From NCBI GenBank assembly GCA_002305205.1, contig DBQJ01000011.1, positions 28,911 to 56,647 of the forward strand: 27,737 nt of DNA, in the 5' to 3' direction. The stretch is from a candidate division WWE3 bacterium UBA1397 (GTDB lineage Bacteria; Patescibacteriota; WWE3; UBA101185; UBA10185). Shown piece by piece: positions 16,128 to 24,714 of the stretch; the first letter of the stretch is position 1; every line of letters begins with the position of its first letter. The translations under genes were made by a program, and so were the position numbers. Under the pieces are notes generated by a model. It worked only from the letters and a program-made list of their open reading frames with translations. It was not told where the DNA came from and did not search any database.

Positions 16128-17501
16128 TTATACTCCGGTATGAAGAGTTTCCAAGAATTCTTTGTTGTTTTTAGTTTTCTTTAGTCGCTCTAATACTAAA
16201 GGAGTAGCTTCTCTGTCATCTAAAAGATCCACCATTCTTCTTAAACGAAAAATCTTCTCTAGGGTATCTTTGTCAAATAATTGCTCTTCATGTCTTGTTC
16301 CGCTTGCTTTAATATCAAATGTAGGGAATATTCTTCTTTCATATAAAGATCTGTCTAATCTTAACTCCATGTTTCCTGTACCTTTAAATTCTTCAAATAT
16401 GACATCATCCATTCTGGATCCCGTATCTACTAAAGCTGTAGCAATGATAGTAAGACTTCCCCCTTCTTCTAATTTTCTGGCTGCACCGAAAAAATGTTTT
16501 GCGGGGTATAAAGCGGCGGGATCAAAACCTCCTGTAAGAGTTCTTCCTGAAGGAGGGGCTACCATGTTATATGCCCTGGCAAGACGTGTAATTGAATCCA
16601 TAAGGATAACCACATCCTTTCCTGATTCAACTAATCTCTTTGCTCTTTCTAAACATAGTTCCGAGACTCTGGTCTGATCCTCTGCTCTTTCATCAAAATT
16701 ACTGGCATACACCTCACCTTTAACGCTTCTGCTGAAATGAGTTACTTCTTCCGGTCTTTCTCCAATAAGAGCAACCAACAGAATAATCTCAGGGTAATTG
16801 TCGGTTATTCCATTTGCTACGTCTCTAAGAAGGAACGTTTTACCTGCCTTAGGGGGTGCAACAATCATAGCTCTTTGTCCTTTTCCTATAGGTGCTACTA
16901 AATCAATCAAACGAGTTGATAAAATGTCTGACTTAGTCTCCAATCTCATCCATTCCTTGGGAAATATCGGTGTTAAGTCAGTAAACTGGGGTCTTTTTCT
17001 GGCCTTTTCTGGATCAAGACCGTCAATCTTTTCAATTTTAATCAGAGAAAGATATCTTTCCCCCTCTTTAGGAGGTCTGGCTAACCCAACAACATTATCA
17101 CCTCTTCTTAATGAAAATCTTTTTATCTGAGAATGGCTAATATATACATCCCTAGGAAGTGAGTCTTCAGATCTTTGCTTTTGTCTTATAACTCCATAGT
17201 CCGGAAGAACTTCTAATAAACCATCAACCTGTACTGTTTCTCCGGTGTAATATTGAGTATCATCGTTTTGCTGATTGTATGTTTGTCTTTGATATCCTGA
17301 AGATGGATTTGAGCCCCCTCCGTTAGTTAATTGACTATACTGTCCGTTTCCTGCTGACATATTTACTGTATATGTGCTCTTTCCACTATCTCCGGGGGCA
17401 ATATCCGATGATCCCGTATTGTTTGCAGGATGTGGCGAAACTGTATTATTACTCCCTAAATTATTACTCTGTCTGCTGCTTGTTTGTTTTTTTACAGGCA
17501 T
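16128..17501 (-). CDS. rho: Transcription termination factor Rho
   Basis: RNA-dependent hexameric helicase that terminates transcription. Residues 1-90 are a low-complexity Ser/Asn/Gln/Gly extension absent from E. coli Rho. The cold-shock-like RNA-binding domain spans about 90-160, followed by the helicase core: GQRAMIVAPPKAGKT (Walker A, APPKAGKT 215-222), LIGERPEEVT, VVILMDS (Walker B, 297-303), SGRTLTGG (Q-loop, 318-325) and FKGTGNMEL. Total 457 aa against 419 in E. coli, the difference being the N-terminal head. A 45-nt hairpin lies about 95 bp upstream of the start, between the sortase stop and rho. Confidence 0.98.
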   Translation of the reverse strand: MPVKKQTSSRQSNNLGSNNTVSPHPANNTGSSDIAPGDSGKSTYTVNMSAGNGQYSQLTNGGGSNPSSGYQRQTYNQQNDDTQYYTGETVQVDGLLEVLPDYGVIRQKQRSEDSLPRDVYISHSQIKRFSLRRGDNVVGLARPPKEGERYLSLIKIEKIDGLDPEKARKRPQFTDLTPIFPKEWMRLETKSDILSTRLIDLVAPIGKGQRAMIVAPPKAGKTFLLRDVANGITDNYPEIILLVALIGERPEEVTHFSRSVKGEVYASNFDERAEDQTRVSELCLERAKRLVESGKDVVILMDSITRLARAYNMVAPPSGRTLTGGFDPAALYPAKHFFGAARKLEEGGSLTIIATALVDTGSRMDDVIFEEFKGTGNMELRLDRSLYERRIFPTFDIKASGTRHEEQLFDKDTLEKIFRLRRMVDLLDDREATPLVLERLKKTKNNKEFLETLHTGV

Positions 17502-17593
17502 ATTTATATATATCTAATGAAAATTATGTACTTATGATGAGAGTAGAAATTATGTAAATTCATGTATATCTAATTTACCTATTTGCACTCACC

Positions 17594-17638
17594 TGAAGAT
17601 GGGAGATAGTTACTGCCCCGAACTACCTCCCAACTTCA
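17594..17638 (-). terminator. Hairpin between sortase and rho (probable terminator)
   Basis: TGAAG-(A)-TGGGAG-(A)-TAGTT pairs with AACTA-(C)-CTCCCA-(A)-CTTCA around a 9-base loop, giving a 16-bp stem with two single mismatches. It starts 16 bp after the sortase stop on the same strand. There is no U-tract, so it may instead be a processing/stabilising hairpin, a Rho-dependent end, or part of the rho leader. Confidence 0.5.
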
Positions 17639-17654
17639 AGTCTCATCCTAAAAC

Positions 17655-18296
17655 TTATTGGATAAGTTCTCCTTTTATCACTAATCTTTTATCATATGTA
17701 GCTTGACCAGGAATCCATACTCCCCCGCATGTTATCAATGTTAACTCAATTTTATCTGCACTTTTTAAAACATCTAAACGGTCGGGGTTGTCAATTTCAA
17801 TAAGCTGATAGTCCTTTACCAAATATTCGTATCTCCTCCCATATTCATCTACCACTATGACTGTATCACCTGCTTTTGTATTTTTCAACATCCAAAATGC
17901 AGCAGGCCCTCCATAATTATTATCGTAATGAGCATTAATAATCATATTTCCCTTTTCTCCGGGTTTAAATCCTTTTTTATACCAACCTGCCATTTCCCAT
18001 TTCTCAGGAGTTTCCAGAGATCCGTCTTCAGATACACCTACAGGTATAATTTCCGCATCTACGCTCACTGATGGTATTAGTATTCTTTTTGGATTTGCGT
18101 ATATAGGTTCCATTGCTTTTGCAAAAGCTGTTGCTTCTTCTCCAGTATTATTTATTTCTACTGCATTTTTATTACTTTTTCCAAATAATCCATTACCTAT
18201 ATATTTTGAGTATATAGTATACCCTAATATACATATTATTACTGATAATATGGCAATGTATTTATATAATTTTTTTGAATTTATTAAGCTTTTCAT
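17655..18296 (-). CDS. Sortase (transpeptidase)
   Basis: Cysteine transpeptidase that cleaves LPXTG-type signals and couples proteins to the envelope. One N-terminal transmembrane helix (about residues 12-30). The sortase fold shows RILIPSVSVDAEI, INAHYDNNYGGPAAF (catalytic His123), LTLITCGG (catalytic Cys190) and YDKRLVIKGE (Arg204). The GGPAAFWML stretch after His resembles class E/F-type sortases of Gram-positive bacteria. It stands next to one LPKTG protein, its likely substrate, 173 bp upstream on the same strand. A 62-nt stem-loop precedes it. Confidence 0.95.
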   Translation of the reverse strand: MKSLINSKKLYKYIAILSVIICILGYTIYSKYIGNGLFGKSNKNAVEINNTGEEATAFAKAMEPIYANPKRILIPSVSVDAEIIPVGVSEDGSLETPEKWEMAGWYKKGFKPGEKGNMIINAHYDNNYGGPAAFWMLKNTKAGDTVIVVDEYGRRYEYLVKDYQLIEIDNPDRLDVLKSADKIELTLITCGGVWIPGQATYDKRLVIKGELIQ

Positions 18297-18340
18297 ATTA
18301 AAAAGTAGGAATTTATATCAGAAATGAATAATATATATTT

Positions 18341-18402
18341 AGGCAAGATACAGATCGGTCGCGTAAGGATTAGGCCAAACCCAACCGATCTATACCTTGT
18401 CT
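18341..18402 (-). ncRNA. Long stem-loop between LPKTG gene and sortase (candidate structured RNA)
   Basis: Arms 18341-18359 and 18384-18402 are complementary over 19 positions around a 24-base loop. As minus-strand RNA it has 16 Watson-Crick pairs, two G-U pairs and one mismatch; as plus-strand RNA it would be weaker (one wobble, two mismatches). That bias points to function in the minus-strand transcript, as sortase leader or as a small RNA. No U-tract follows. No known family recognised. Confidence 0.45.
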
Positions 18403-18429
18403 AAAGATTATCTTCTTGTTATTACTCAA

Positions 18430-18463
18430 GAGAATGCCCGGAACCGAACGTTCCGGGCTTCTC
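18430..18463 (-). terminator. Hairpin terminator after the LPKTG gene
   Basis: GCCCGGAAC (18436-18444) and GTTCCGGGC (18450-18458) form a perfect 9-bp GC-rich stem with 5-base loop, extended by GAGAA/TTCTC past one bulged base. It starts 7 bp after the stop of the LPKTG gene. U-tract is weak (UUCUCUU), so termination may be partial, allowing readthrough into sortase. Confidence 0.7.
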
Positions 18464-18469
18464 AAATAA

Positions 18470-19105
18470 TTATGATAACTTTTTGGATATTCTAACAGCC
18501 AGTCCGGCTACTAAAAGACCTATCCCTAATATACCTAAGTTAGATACAAATCCTGTTTTAGGTAATTCAGTAGGTTCTCCATTTCCATAGCATACTGTAG
18601 CTGTGTCAGAACCTTCAAAGTTGTCATCCCATCTTACCTCTGCCTTATTTACTACACATTTCTCAAAGTTATCGTCTCTATCAAACTCATCTTCATCGAT
18701 TACGGCTTTTATCACAAAGGTTTTTGTTTCTCCGGGTTCAAAATCATCCCAGTATTCAGTTAGACCTGAACCTCCTTCTCTTATTAATTCATCAGGTAAG
18801 AAGTCTTCCATCTTCATATCATCAAAAGAATTAGATTCCTCATCACTTCTGTTTTTAATCTTAACTCTAAACTCAATTACATCATCTTTAGAAACATCAG
18901 TGATTTTGTCCTCTTCCCAATCATCACCACCTTCTAATCTAACGTCTTTATCTATCTCAAATCTTTTATTGTAGTAACAATTCTCTCCCCCACCGTATAT
19001 GGGTTCACAATACTCTGCAAATACTTTCCCTCTGTCAACCGATGCCAAAAGGGTTACGGCGACTAAGAAGGATATTATGATTTTGACAGTTAAATATTTT
19101 TTCAT
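18470..19105 (-). CDS. Secreted LPKTG-anchored surface protein
   Basis: Sortase substrate. Signal peptide at residues 1-30 (KKYLTVKIIISFLVAVTLLA ... VFA), a strongly acidic extracellular domain of about 145 residues (Asp/Glu-rich, beta-rich; DVIEFRVKIKNRSDEE and FEPGETKTFVIKAVID resemble DUF11/cell-surface repeat strands), four cysteines (33, 43, 150, 172) able to form disulfides, then LPKTG (181-185), a hydrophobic helix and a KK tail. AGGA lies 7 bp before the ATG. It is followed by a hairpin and the sortase gene, so enzyme and substrate are paired. Function beyond surface display is unknown. Confidence 0.92.
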   Translation of the reverse strand: MKKYLTVKIIISFLVAVTLLASVDRGKVFAEYCEPIYGGGENCYYNKRFEIDKDVRLEGGDDWEEDKITDVSKDDVIEFRVKIKNRSDEESNSFDDMKMEDFLPDELIREGGSGLTEYWDDFEPGETKTFVIKAVIDEDEFDRDDNFEKCVVNKAEVRWDDNFEGSDTATVCYGNGEPTELPKTGFVSNLGILGIGLLVAGLAVRISKKLS

Positions 19106-19405
19106 ATTTTTCCTATAATCCTCTTGACACCAAATGTCAGCAAGAACCTTATACCAGTATACTGCTTTAACAGCATATTAGTGGTTTTATTGACTCTGGG
19201 GCAAGGAAAAACTAAATAAAATACTGCTTGCTTTATCAATTCTTTTATTGTAATAACAAGCAGAATAGGGTTAAATCTAACCCTAATATTGATATTATAG
19301 GGCATAATCCATTATTTGTCAATACTATAGGGTTTATATTTATGAGCGGTACTTGGAATATCTAATTATTCAAAATAGATAGGCATTCTAATATGCAGGT
19401 ATAAA
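19106..19405. promoter_or_regulatory. 300-bp divergent intergenic region with two small inverted repeats
   Basis: Separates the LPKTG gene (minus) from the GT-C gene (plus). TGACA-5-TGTCA (19125-19139) lies 20-34 bp before the LPKTG ATG and overlaps a possible CTGACA -35, so it is operator-like. AGGGTTA-4-TAACCCT (19267-19284) is a perfect 7-bp inverted repeat further out. For the plus gene, TAATAT (19389-19394) is a possible -10 without a clear -35. I see no convincing gene here. Confidence 0.4.
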
Positions 19406-22400
19406 ATGTTAAAATCCTTCTATATGAGGAAGTTTTACTACCTGTTATTCGTTATAGGACCATTGTTGTTCATACTAGCGGTAGTACTAAGAACTATATC
19501 CATCCCGGGGTACATATATTTTCGGGATGTTACTGAGTCTGTTGACATATCAAACCTTTTTAAAAGGTACATCTACACATACAGCAATGATATCGGGGAG
19601 TCTTTGGCAGAAAAGGCGCGAATCCCCCTATTTTTTACCATATTGTCTATATACAAAATATTTGAAAATCTTGGGTTTGGAGATGATCTATACATAAAAA
19701 TAAAAATTATTTTTCTTTTTACTTCCTCTTTTATAGCCTTTTTGCTAACAACTAAAAAATTTATCAATAAACACGTATTCCAAAATGAGGTTTTAACTAA
19801 ATACTCTTTTGTTTCCATAGTACCTGCAGTTATAGGTGCTTTATTTTATACAACCAATTTTTGGTTTACAAACAGAATTGCACATTTTGGTTTATTCTTC
19901 AGCACTGTCACAATACCCATAGTATTCTATTTTTTGTTTGACTATTTTTTTTCCGAAAAAAAAGATTTAAAGAAGCTAGTTATTCTTTCAATAATTTTGG
20001 GGTTACTTACAGCTACTCCGCATACTGTTCTATTTGAAATTGTATTATTTGCATCCATTTTATTCTCCTATTTAATAACAAGGGACCACACTAAGGATAA
20101 AATATTTACTCTATTATGGCATTTCATAATTTTTTTAATTATAACTTTACTAGTAAACATGCATTGGATACTTCCCTACCTTGCTTCTAACTCTAAACCA
20201 GATGCTGAAGTGTCAGAAACGATTGTGGAACTTATAGGTAGAAATGCAACACTGGAAAATTCTCTCGGATTAATGGGATACTGGCTAACAAACCCTACAG
20301 ATTATCCTATAAAAGGATTTATGATTTCCGTTCCTTACATACCCCTATTATTTTTGGGTTTTACTTTCCTTGCACTAAGAACAAAAAAGCAACGCCAAGT
20401 ATTATTAACTATACTAATTTTATTCCTAACAGGAGCCTTCTTATCAACATGCGAGTCTTACACTAACATCGTTTACTTTAAAATGATGTTTGATTCACCC
20501 TTTCGTAATTTTGCTTGGTTATTCAGAGAATACGATAAGTTTGGATTAATACTTTCATTTGTATATTCCCTGTCAATATCAATAATCCTAAGGTACGCAA
20601 TAAGAAAAGCTCGTTTATTTATTATTGCTTTATTTCCTATAGCATTAATAATAATTACAAACTTGGCTTTTCTTAACAGTACATTGGAAGCATATTATCA
20701 ACCAGTAATGATTCCGGATAGTTATTCCAAAAGCATCTCTCTTCTATCCAGTGACCCTGAAGAGTCTAACATTTTGTGGTATCCCGGAAATCCCAAACCT
20801 TTCTGGGCAAATAGTGAGGAGGTGAGATATACATTTTCAAACCTAATATCCCCAAAGCCTTCAGTAACTACGCGATCGGAGTATATAAATTATGCTAACT
20901 ATCTTTTTAATCTGGAAAATATCTACTCAGTAGATATTGGAGAGGCTCTTGACCTTATTGGGGTTAAGTATTTGATAATTAGGAAAGACGAATCAATTTT
21001 TAAACCCGGAAGAATAGATGATCTTCTGAACACTCAAACATCTATCAATTTAATATACTCGGATGAACTTCTTACAATATATGAAAATAAAGCATATACA
21101 GGCCTCTCGAAGATCTACAATTCAAAAATTGAAACCAATGCAGGACTTAACTTCCTAAAAAGCAATGCCGCAGAAATACTGAAAAAACAAAAACCATATG
21201 TTGATTTTACAGATAGACCTTCGGGCTTTAATACAGAAAATAAATATTATCAATATAACCCTGAAGCTCCTTTGGATTTTGTTCTGAATAAATACTCAGA
21301 TAGATTCATATATCCTTCTATTTACAGTCACAAAAAAGAAGATGGAAATCCGGGTTTTTGGAAAACCGGTTCATTGGAAAACATTAATCATGCTGAGGTG
21401 GATTTCTTTTTAAACAATCTTGGGTTAAATATCAAACAGTTTGATTTTGGTAGAGGGGTAATAATCGCCAGGGATGGGTGGCAGATGAGTGGGAAGTTAT
21501 TTAATCAGGGGAACCCTGTTGAGACAATGTTCTCTGCGCACCCTAATGTTGTATTTAATGGAAAGGACCTAAGATATAATTCAAGACTAGAGGACTTTAT
21601 CTACTACTGGAACATAATCAAATCTGATAGATTTGATGTGTTAGGTAAAACCGCTTTGGGTGTAAGATTCAACTCAGATATATCCGATGATCTTATCCCT
21701 CATTATAAATTTACTTTTTACGGTGAGGGAGACGCTATTACCGGCATTATTCCGATGTATCAGAATGAACGTGGTCTTATGGAAAACGTTGTTAAGATAC
21801 CTGAGGGTTCTGAAACAGCGGTTTTTAGTATTTGGACTGTGTCTACAGATATCGATCAAAGCTACTCGTATGAACTTAAAAACTTTATTCTAAAAGACAT
21901 TTCAAAAGAGGTTAAGCCAATATCAATTTTGTTCAGTGAAAATACTGGATGTGATGGAAATTTATGCAACGTATACGTAAGGCTTTTAAAGAGCACTATA
22001 GGAGGTAAATTACAGATAAAAATAGGAAGTGACTCCTTTGATATCGAAACAAAAACACCTGAGACAACAAGAAATGATAGATACGAATGGGTATATTTGG
22101 GAAAAGTAGATAATAGCAACAAAGATGTTAGTATTTCAATCTCTAATATTAACGGTTTTAACTCTATAAATGCATTTGTATTTCTAAGCGAGTTAGAATC
22201 TTTGGAAACAACAAATACTGTATCTCAAACAGATTTTAGTTCTATACAGGAGGAAAAAAATAGTTCCCTGACTGTTAAAACAAAACAGATCAACCCCACA
22301 AAATATGAATTGACTGTATTCAATGATGTTCCAGGTAAAAGTGTGCTGTCATTTTCAAAACCCTACAACAAAAACTGGATATTAAAACCACAAAAAAAGG

Positions 22401-22609
22401 AGGCGGGTATTGTTAACGGTTATATTAATGGGTGGGAGTTTGATAACATTAAGGCAGGAACCTACATAGTAGAGTACAAACCCCAAGAGTACTTCCAAAA
22501 AGGGGCGGTTATTTCAGGTGTTTCAGCGGGCACGGTCTTATTAATACTGGTAATTTCTTACCTAAGAAGTTTTTCTGCTTCTGAACGTAAATCCAAATCC
22601 CAAGGATAA
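19406..22609 (+). CDS. Very large GT-C-like membrane protein (1067 aa)
   Basis: No family assigned with certainty. Residues about 10-420 hold ten or more transmembrane helices; the first extracytoplasmic loop contains YFRDVTES, an acidic motif in the position of the catalytic Asp of GT-C glycosyltransferases (compare YfhO- and arabinofuranosyltransferase-like proteins). Residues about 430-1030 form a long extracytoplasmic part, apparently several beta-sandwich domains (for example FSILFSENTGCDGNLCNVYV). A final transmembrane helix (about 1037-1055) and a basic tail end the protein. Likely a polyprenyl-phosphate-dependent sugar transferase acting at the cell surface. ATG 19424 (MRKFYYLL) is an alternative start. 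Its last 52 bp overlap the end of the convergent glycosyltransferase gene. Confidence 0.8.
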   Translation: MLKSFYMRKFYYLLFVIGPLLFILAVVLRTISIPGYIYFRDVTESVDISNLFKRYIYTYSNDIGESLAEKARIPLFFTILSIYKIFENLGFGDDLYIKIKIIFLFTSSFIAFLLTTKKFINKHVFQNEVLTKYSFVSIVPAVIGALFYTTNFWFTNRIAHFGLFFSTVTIPIVFYFLFDYFFSEKKDLKKLVILSIILGLLTATPHTVLFEIVLFASILFSYLITRDHTKDKIFTLLWHFIIFLIITLLVNMHWILPYLASNSKPDAEVSETIVELIGRNATLENSLGLMGYWLTNPTDYPIKGFMISVPYIPLLFLGFTFLALRTKKQRQVLLTILILFLTGAFLSTCESYTNIVYFKMMFDSPFRNFAWLFREYDKFGLILSFVYSLSISIILRYAIRKARLFIIALFPIALIIITNLAFLNSTLEAYYQPVMIPDSYSKSISLLSSDPEESNILWYPGNPKPFWANSEEVRYTFSNLISPKPSVTTRSEYINYANYLFNLENIYSVDIGEALDLIGVKYLIIRKDESIFKPGRIDDLLNTQTSINLIYSDELLTIYENKAYTGLSKIYNSKIETNAGLNFLKSNAAEILKKQKPYVDFTDRPSGFNTENKYYQYNPEAPLDFVLNKYSDRFIYPSIYSHKKEDGNPGFWKTGSLENINHAEVDFFLNNLGLNIKQFDFGRGVIIARDGWQMSGKLFNQGNPVETMFSAHPNVVFNGKDLRYNSRLEDFIYYWNIIKSDRFDVLGKTALGVRFNSDISDDLIPHYKFTFYGEGDAITGIIPMYQNERGLMENVVKIPEGSETAVFSIWTVSTDIDQSYSYELKNFILKDISKEVKPISILFSENTGCDGNLCNVYVRLLKSTIGGKLQIKIGSDSFDIETKTPETTRNDRYEWVYLGKVDNSNKDVSISISNINGFNSINAFVFLSELESLETTNTVSQTDFSSIQEEKNSSLTVKTKQINPTKYELTVFNDVPGKSVLSFSKPYNKNWILKPQKKEAGIVNGYINGWEFDNIKAGTYIVEYKPQEYFQKGAVISGVSAGTVLLILVISYLRSFSASERKSKSQG

Positions 22610-24495
22610 AGCTTATTTTCAAGAAGTTTATATCTGTTGTTATAACTATCAATTACTTTATCAAAAGCTTCTGTTGATTTATCCCAAGAAAATATGGAAG
22701 CCCATTTTTCACAATTTCTACTTAAATTATTTCTAAGATCTTTATCTTCAAGAAGATCCAGGGTCTTTTTATAATAATCCCTTGGACTTTCCGCTAAATA
22801 ACCTGTTTTACCGTTCACAATTGAGTCTCTAACTCCGGGAACATCAAATCCAACACACGGGGTGCCGGACATGGCTGCTTCAATTATGGTTATCCCCCAC
22901 CCCTCTTTAACTGAAGGCATTAAAAACACCCAAGCTTTTTGCATAATTTCCCATTTTTTTCTATCTGAAACAAAACCTAAAAACTCAACGCTCTCATCAA
23001 TACCCAATTTTTTGGCTTTCAATTTTAGTTTATTAAGATTATCCCCATCTCCTCCAATAACAAATTTCGCTTCCGGTATCTTTTTCAGTATATGTTTGAA
23101 TACATCCAAAGCTATTTCCAAACGTTTATAGGCCTTCACACGCCCCACATAAGCCGCCATAGGTAATCTGGATTTTTCATAATTAACCCCGTAAATAATG
23201 TTGTGGATGGAATTATATGCAATAAAAATATCCCTATCGACAAATCCCAGCTTTTTAAGATCCTTCATACTAGATGGTGACACGGTTATAACCGGTATAT
23301 TTTTATACGCCAGAGGCATTAGTGTAGATTCAATAAGGTAACCTACAGCTGCTACAATGGGATTAAATTGAATAAACCACTGTCCTTTATGAACATGGTG
23401 TAAAACCATAATTTTTGGTTTATTTGAATAAAACGGGGTAAAAAAAGGGATTCCATTTTGAACATCAATGATAAAATCGGTTCTTTTTCTAAGATAAATA
23501 AGGTAATAAAGCATTGCCCATAAATAAACGGAGAATATACCTCCTTTTCTTATTACCCTCACCCCATCTATAACGTCTTTGGAAGATAAACCTTTTGGTT
23601 TTGATGTAAATAAAGTAACTGTATGTTTCTTTGATAATCTTTTAGCAATTTCGTGAACGTATACTTCCGAACCTCCCCATTGTTGATTTTTAATATCTCT
23701 CCATGCAAAAATCAAAATTCTTTTATGATTTGAAAAATCCTCAATGCTTGCAGGAAAAACTCTATCAAGAAAATTTTCCAAACCATGGTCAATTTCTAAA
23801 AGTTTTAGCTTTATAAATTCCAGTGGAATCTTAACCAATCCGGTAAATACGGAAAACTTGGATCCCTCTTTTTCAAGCCAAATTACCGGATGCTCCATTA
23901 TTCTAAGGTTCAGATACTTGGCAACAAGCAAAATATTTACGTCAAATGCCCATCCTGTATTGGAAAGTTTTGATGCAACCAAATCTGCAGCGTTTTTCCT
24001 GAAAATTTTTGCTCCGCATTGCGTATCTTTATAAGGAAGGTTAAAGAATAATTTGGCATAAAGATTGAAAGATTTCATTAATATTCTTCTTTTAAAACTA
24101 ACTTCGGTTCTTGAAAGATCCCTAACACCCACTACACCGTCAAGCCAGGGGGTTTCCTCAATGAATTCAAAGAGCTTTAATATCTCCTGACCTGAAACTG
24201 CCCCATCCGCATCAACAAACCCCACAAAATCGCCTGTAGCGTTCTTAAAACCCAACGAAACAGCCCCTCCCTTGCCGGAGGAGTAATTAGTTTCTATCTT
24301 TTTAATAAATGGGAACTCTTTTGAATAACGGTCTACTATTGCGGCTGTTCTGTCCTCCGAGTCACTCACTACAACAATTATTTCTACAGAAATGGACTTG
24401 CTTCTTGAGTCAAAAAAAGAGCCATAAACACTAAGTGTCTTCGATATTCTCTTCTCTTCATTCTTTGCTGGTATTACAAGGGACAGTTTGGGCAT
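22558..24495 (-). CDS. Fused GT2-GT4 glycosyltransferase
   Basis: Two glycosyltransferases in one chain. The N-terminal half (about residues 1-225) is a GT2 of the dolichol-phosphate-mannose-synthase type: LSLVIPAKNEEKRI, SGKGGAVSLGF, VGFVDADGAV (DxD) and DTQCGAKIF. The C-terminal half (about 270-610) is a GT4: WGGSEVYVHEIAKRL, AYVGRVKAYKRLEIALD, GDGDNLNKL and PSVKEGWGITIIEAAMSGTPCVGFD (E-x7-E motif). It could make a lipid-linked sugar and extend it. The frame is open to 24567, but codons 3-12 of that extension are a terminator hairpin and TATTCT lies seven bases before ATG 24495, so MPKLSLVIPAKNEE is the better start (645 aa). Convergent overlap of 52 bp with the GT-C gene. Confidence 0.93.
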   Translation of the reverse strand: MPKLSLVIPAKNEEKRISKTLSVYGSFFDSRSKSISVEIIVVVSDSEDRTAAIVDRYSKEFPFIKKIETNYSSGKGGAVSLGFKNATGDFVGFVDADGAVSGQEILKLFEFIEETPWLDGVVGVRDLSRTEVSFKRRILMKSFNLYAKLFFNLPYKDTQCGAKIFRKNAADLVASKLSNTGWAFDVNILLVAKYLNLRIMEHPVIWLEKEGSKFSVFTGLVKIPLEFIKLKLLEIDHGLENFLDRVFPASIEDFSNHKRILIFAWRDIKNQQWGGSEVYVHEIAKRLSKKHTVTLFTSKPKGLSSKDVIDGVRVIRKGGIFSVYLWAMLYYLIYLRKRTDFIIDVQNGIPFFTPFYSNKPKIMVLHHVHKGQWFIQFNPIVAAVGYLIESTLMPLAYKNIPVITVSPSSMKDLKKLGFVDRDIFIAYNSIHNIIYGVNYEKSRLPMAAYVGRVKAYKRLEIALDVFKHILKKIPEAKFVIGGDGDNLNKLKLKAKKLGIDESVEFLGFVSDRKKWEIMQKAWVFLMPSVKEGWGITIIEAAMSGTPCVGFDVPGVRDSIVNGKTGYLAESPRDYYKKTLDLLEDKDLRNNLSRNCEKWASIFSWDKSTEAFDKVIDSYNNRYKLLENKLYPWDLDLRSEAEKLLR

Positions 24496-24532
24496 TACTA
24501 ATAGAATACAATAAATCGGGGAAAATAGGCAC

Positions 24533-24558
24533 AAAAAAACTTCCGGGTTAGTGGAAGT
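24533..24558 (-). terminator. Rho-independent terminator upstream of the GT2-GT4 gene
   Basis: Minus strand ACTTCC, 8-base loop, GGAAGT, then TTTTTT. Stops transcripts coming from the G+C-rich gene at 24715-25797 before the glycosyltransferase start at 24495. Confidence 0.75.
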
Positions 24559-24622
24559 TAGTTTCAAGAAAATATTACATGTCCCAATCCAAGATTCCCT
24601 TATAAAGAGAAGCTTAAATTGA

Positions 24623-24683
24623 GAGCGGATAGGATGAATCAGGAGAACACGGGTGTGTCTTCTTTTTCAACTCCTATCCGCTC
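24623..24683 (-). terminator. 12-bp inverted repeat after the G+C-rich gene
   Basis: GAGCGGATAGGA (24623-24634) and TCCTATCCGCTC (24672-24683) are perfect complements around a 37-base loop that itself can form AACAC/GTGTGT-type pairing. It begins 31 bp past the stop of the G+C-rich gene. Either an RNA 3'-end hairpin or the mark of an inserted segment boundary. Confidence 0.5.
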
Positions 24684-24714
24684 ATGGTTCCTTAATCTGG
24701 ATCCGGGTGTGGGA

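Noticed and set aside
19102..19305. 67-codon minus-strand frame ending in an ATGA overlap with the LPKTG gene
   Set aside because: No ribosome site or domain; it contains the promoter-like region and inverted repeats, so the overlap is probably chance.
19318..19331. 14-mer GTCAATACTATAGG shared with 26168-26181
   Set aside because: One or so shared 14-mer is expected by chance in 27.7 kb of AT-rich DNA, and the flanks do not match.
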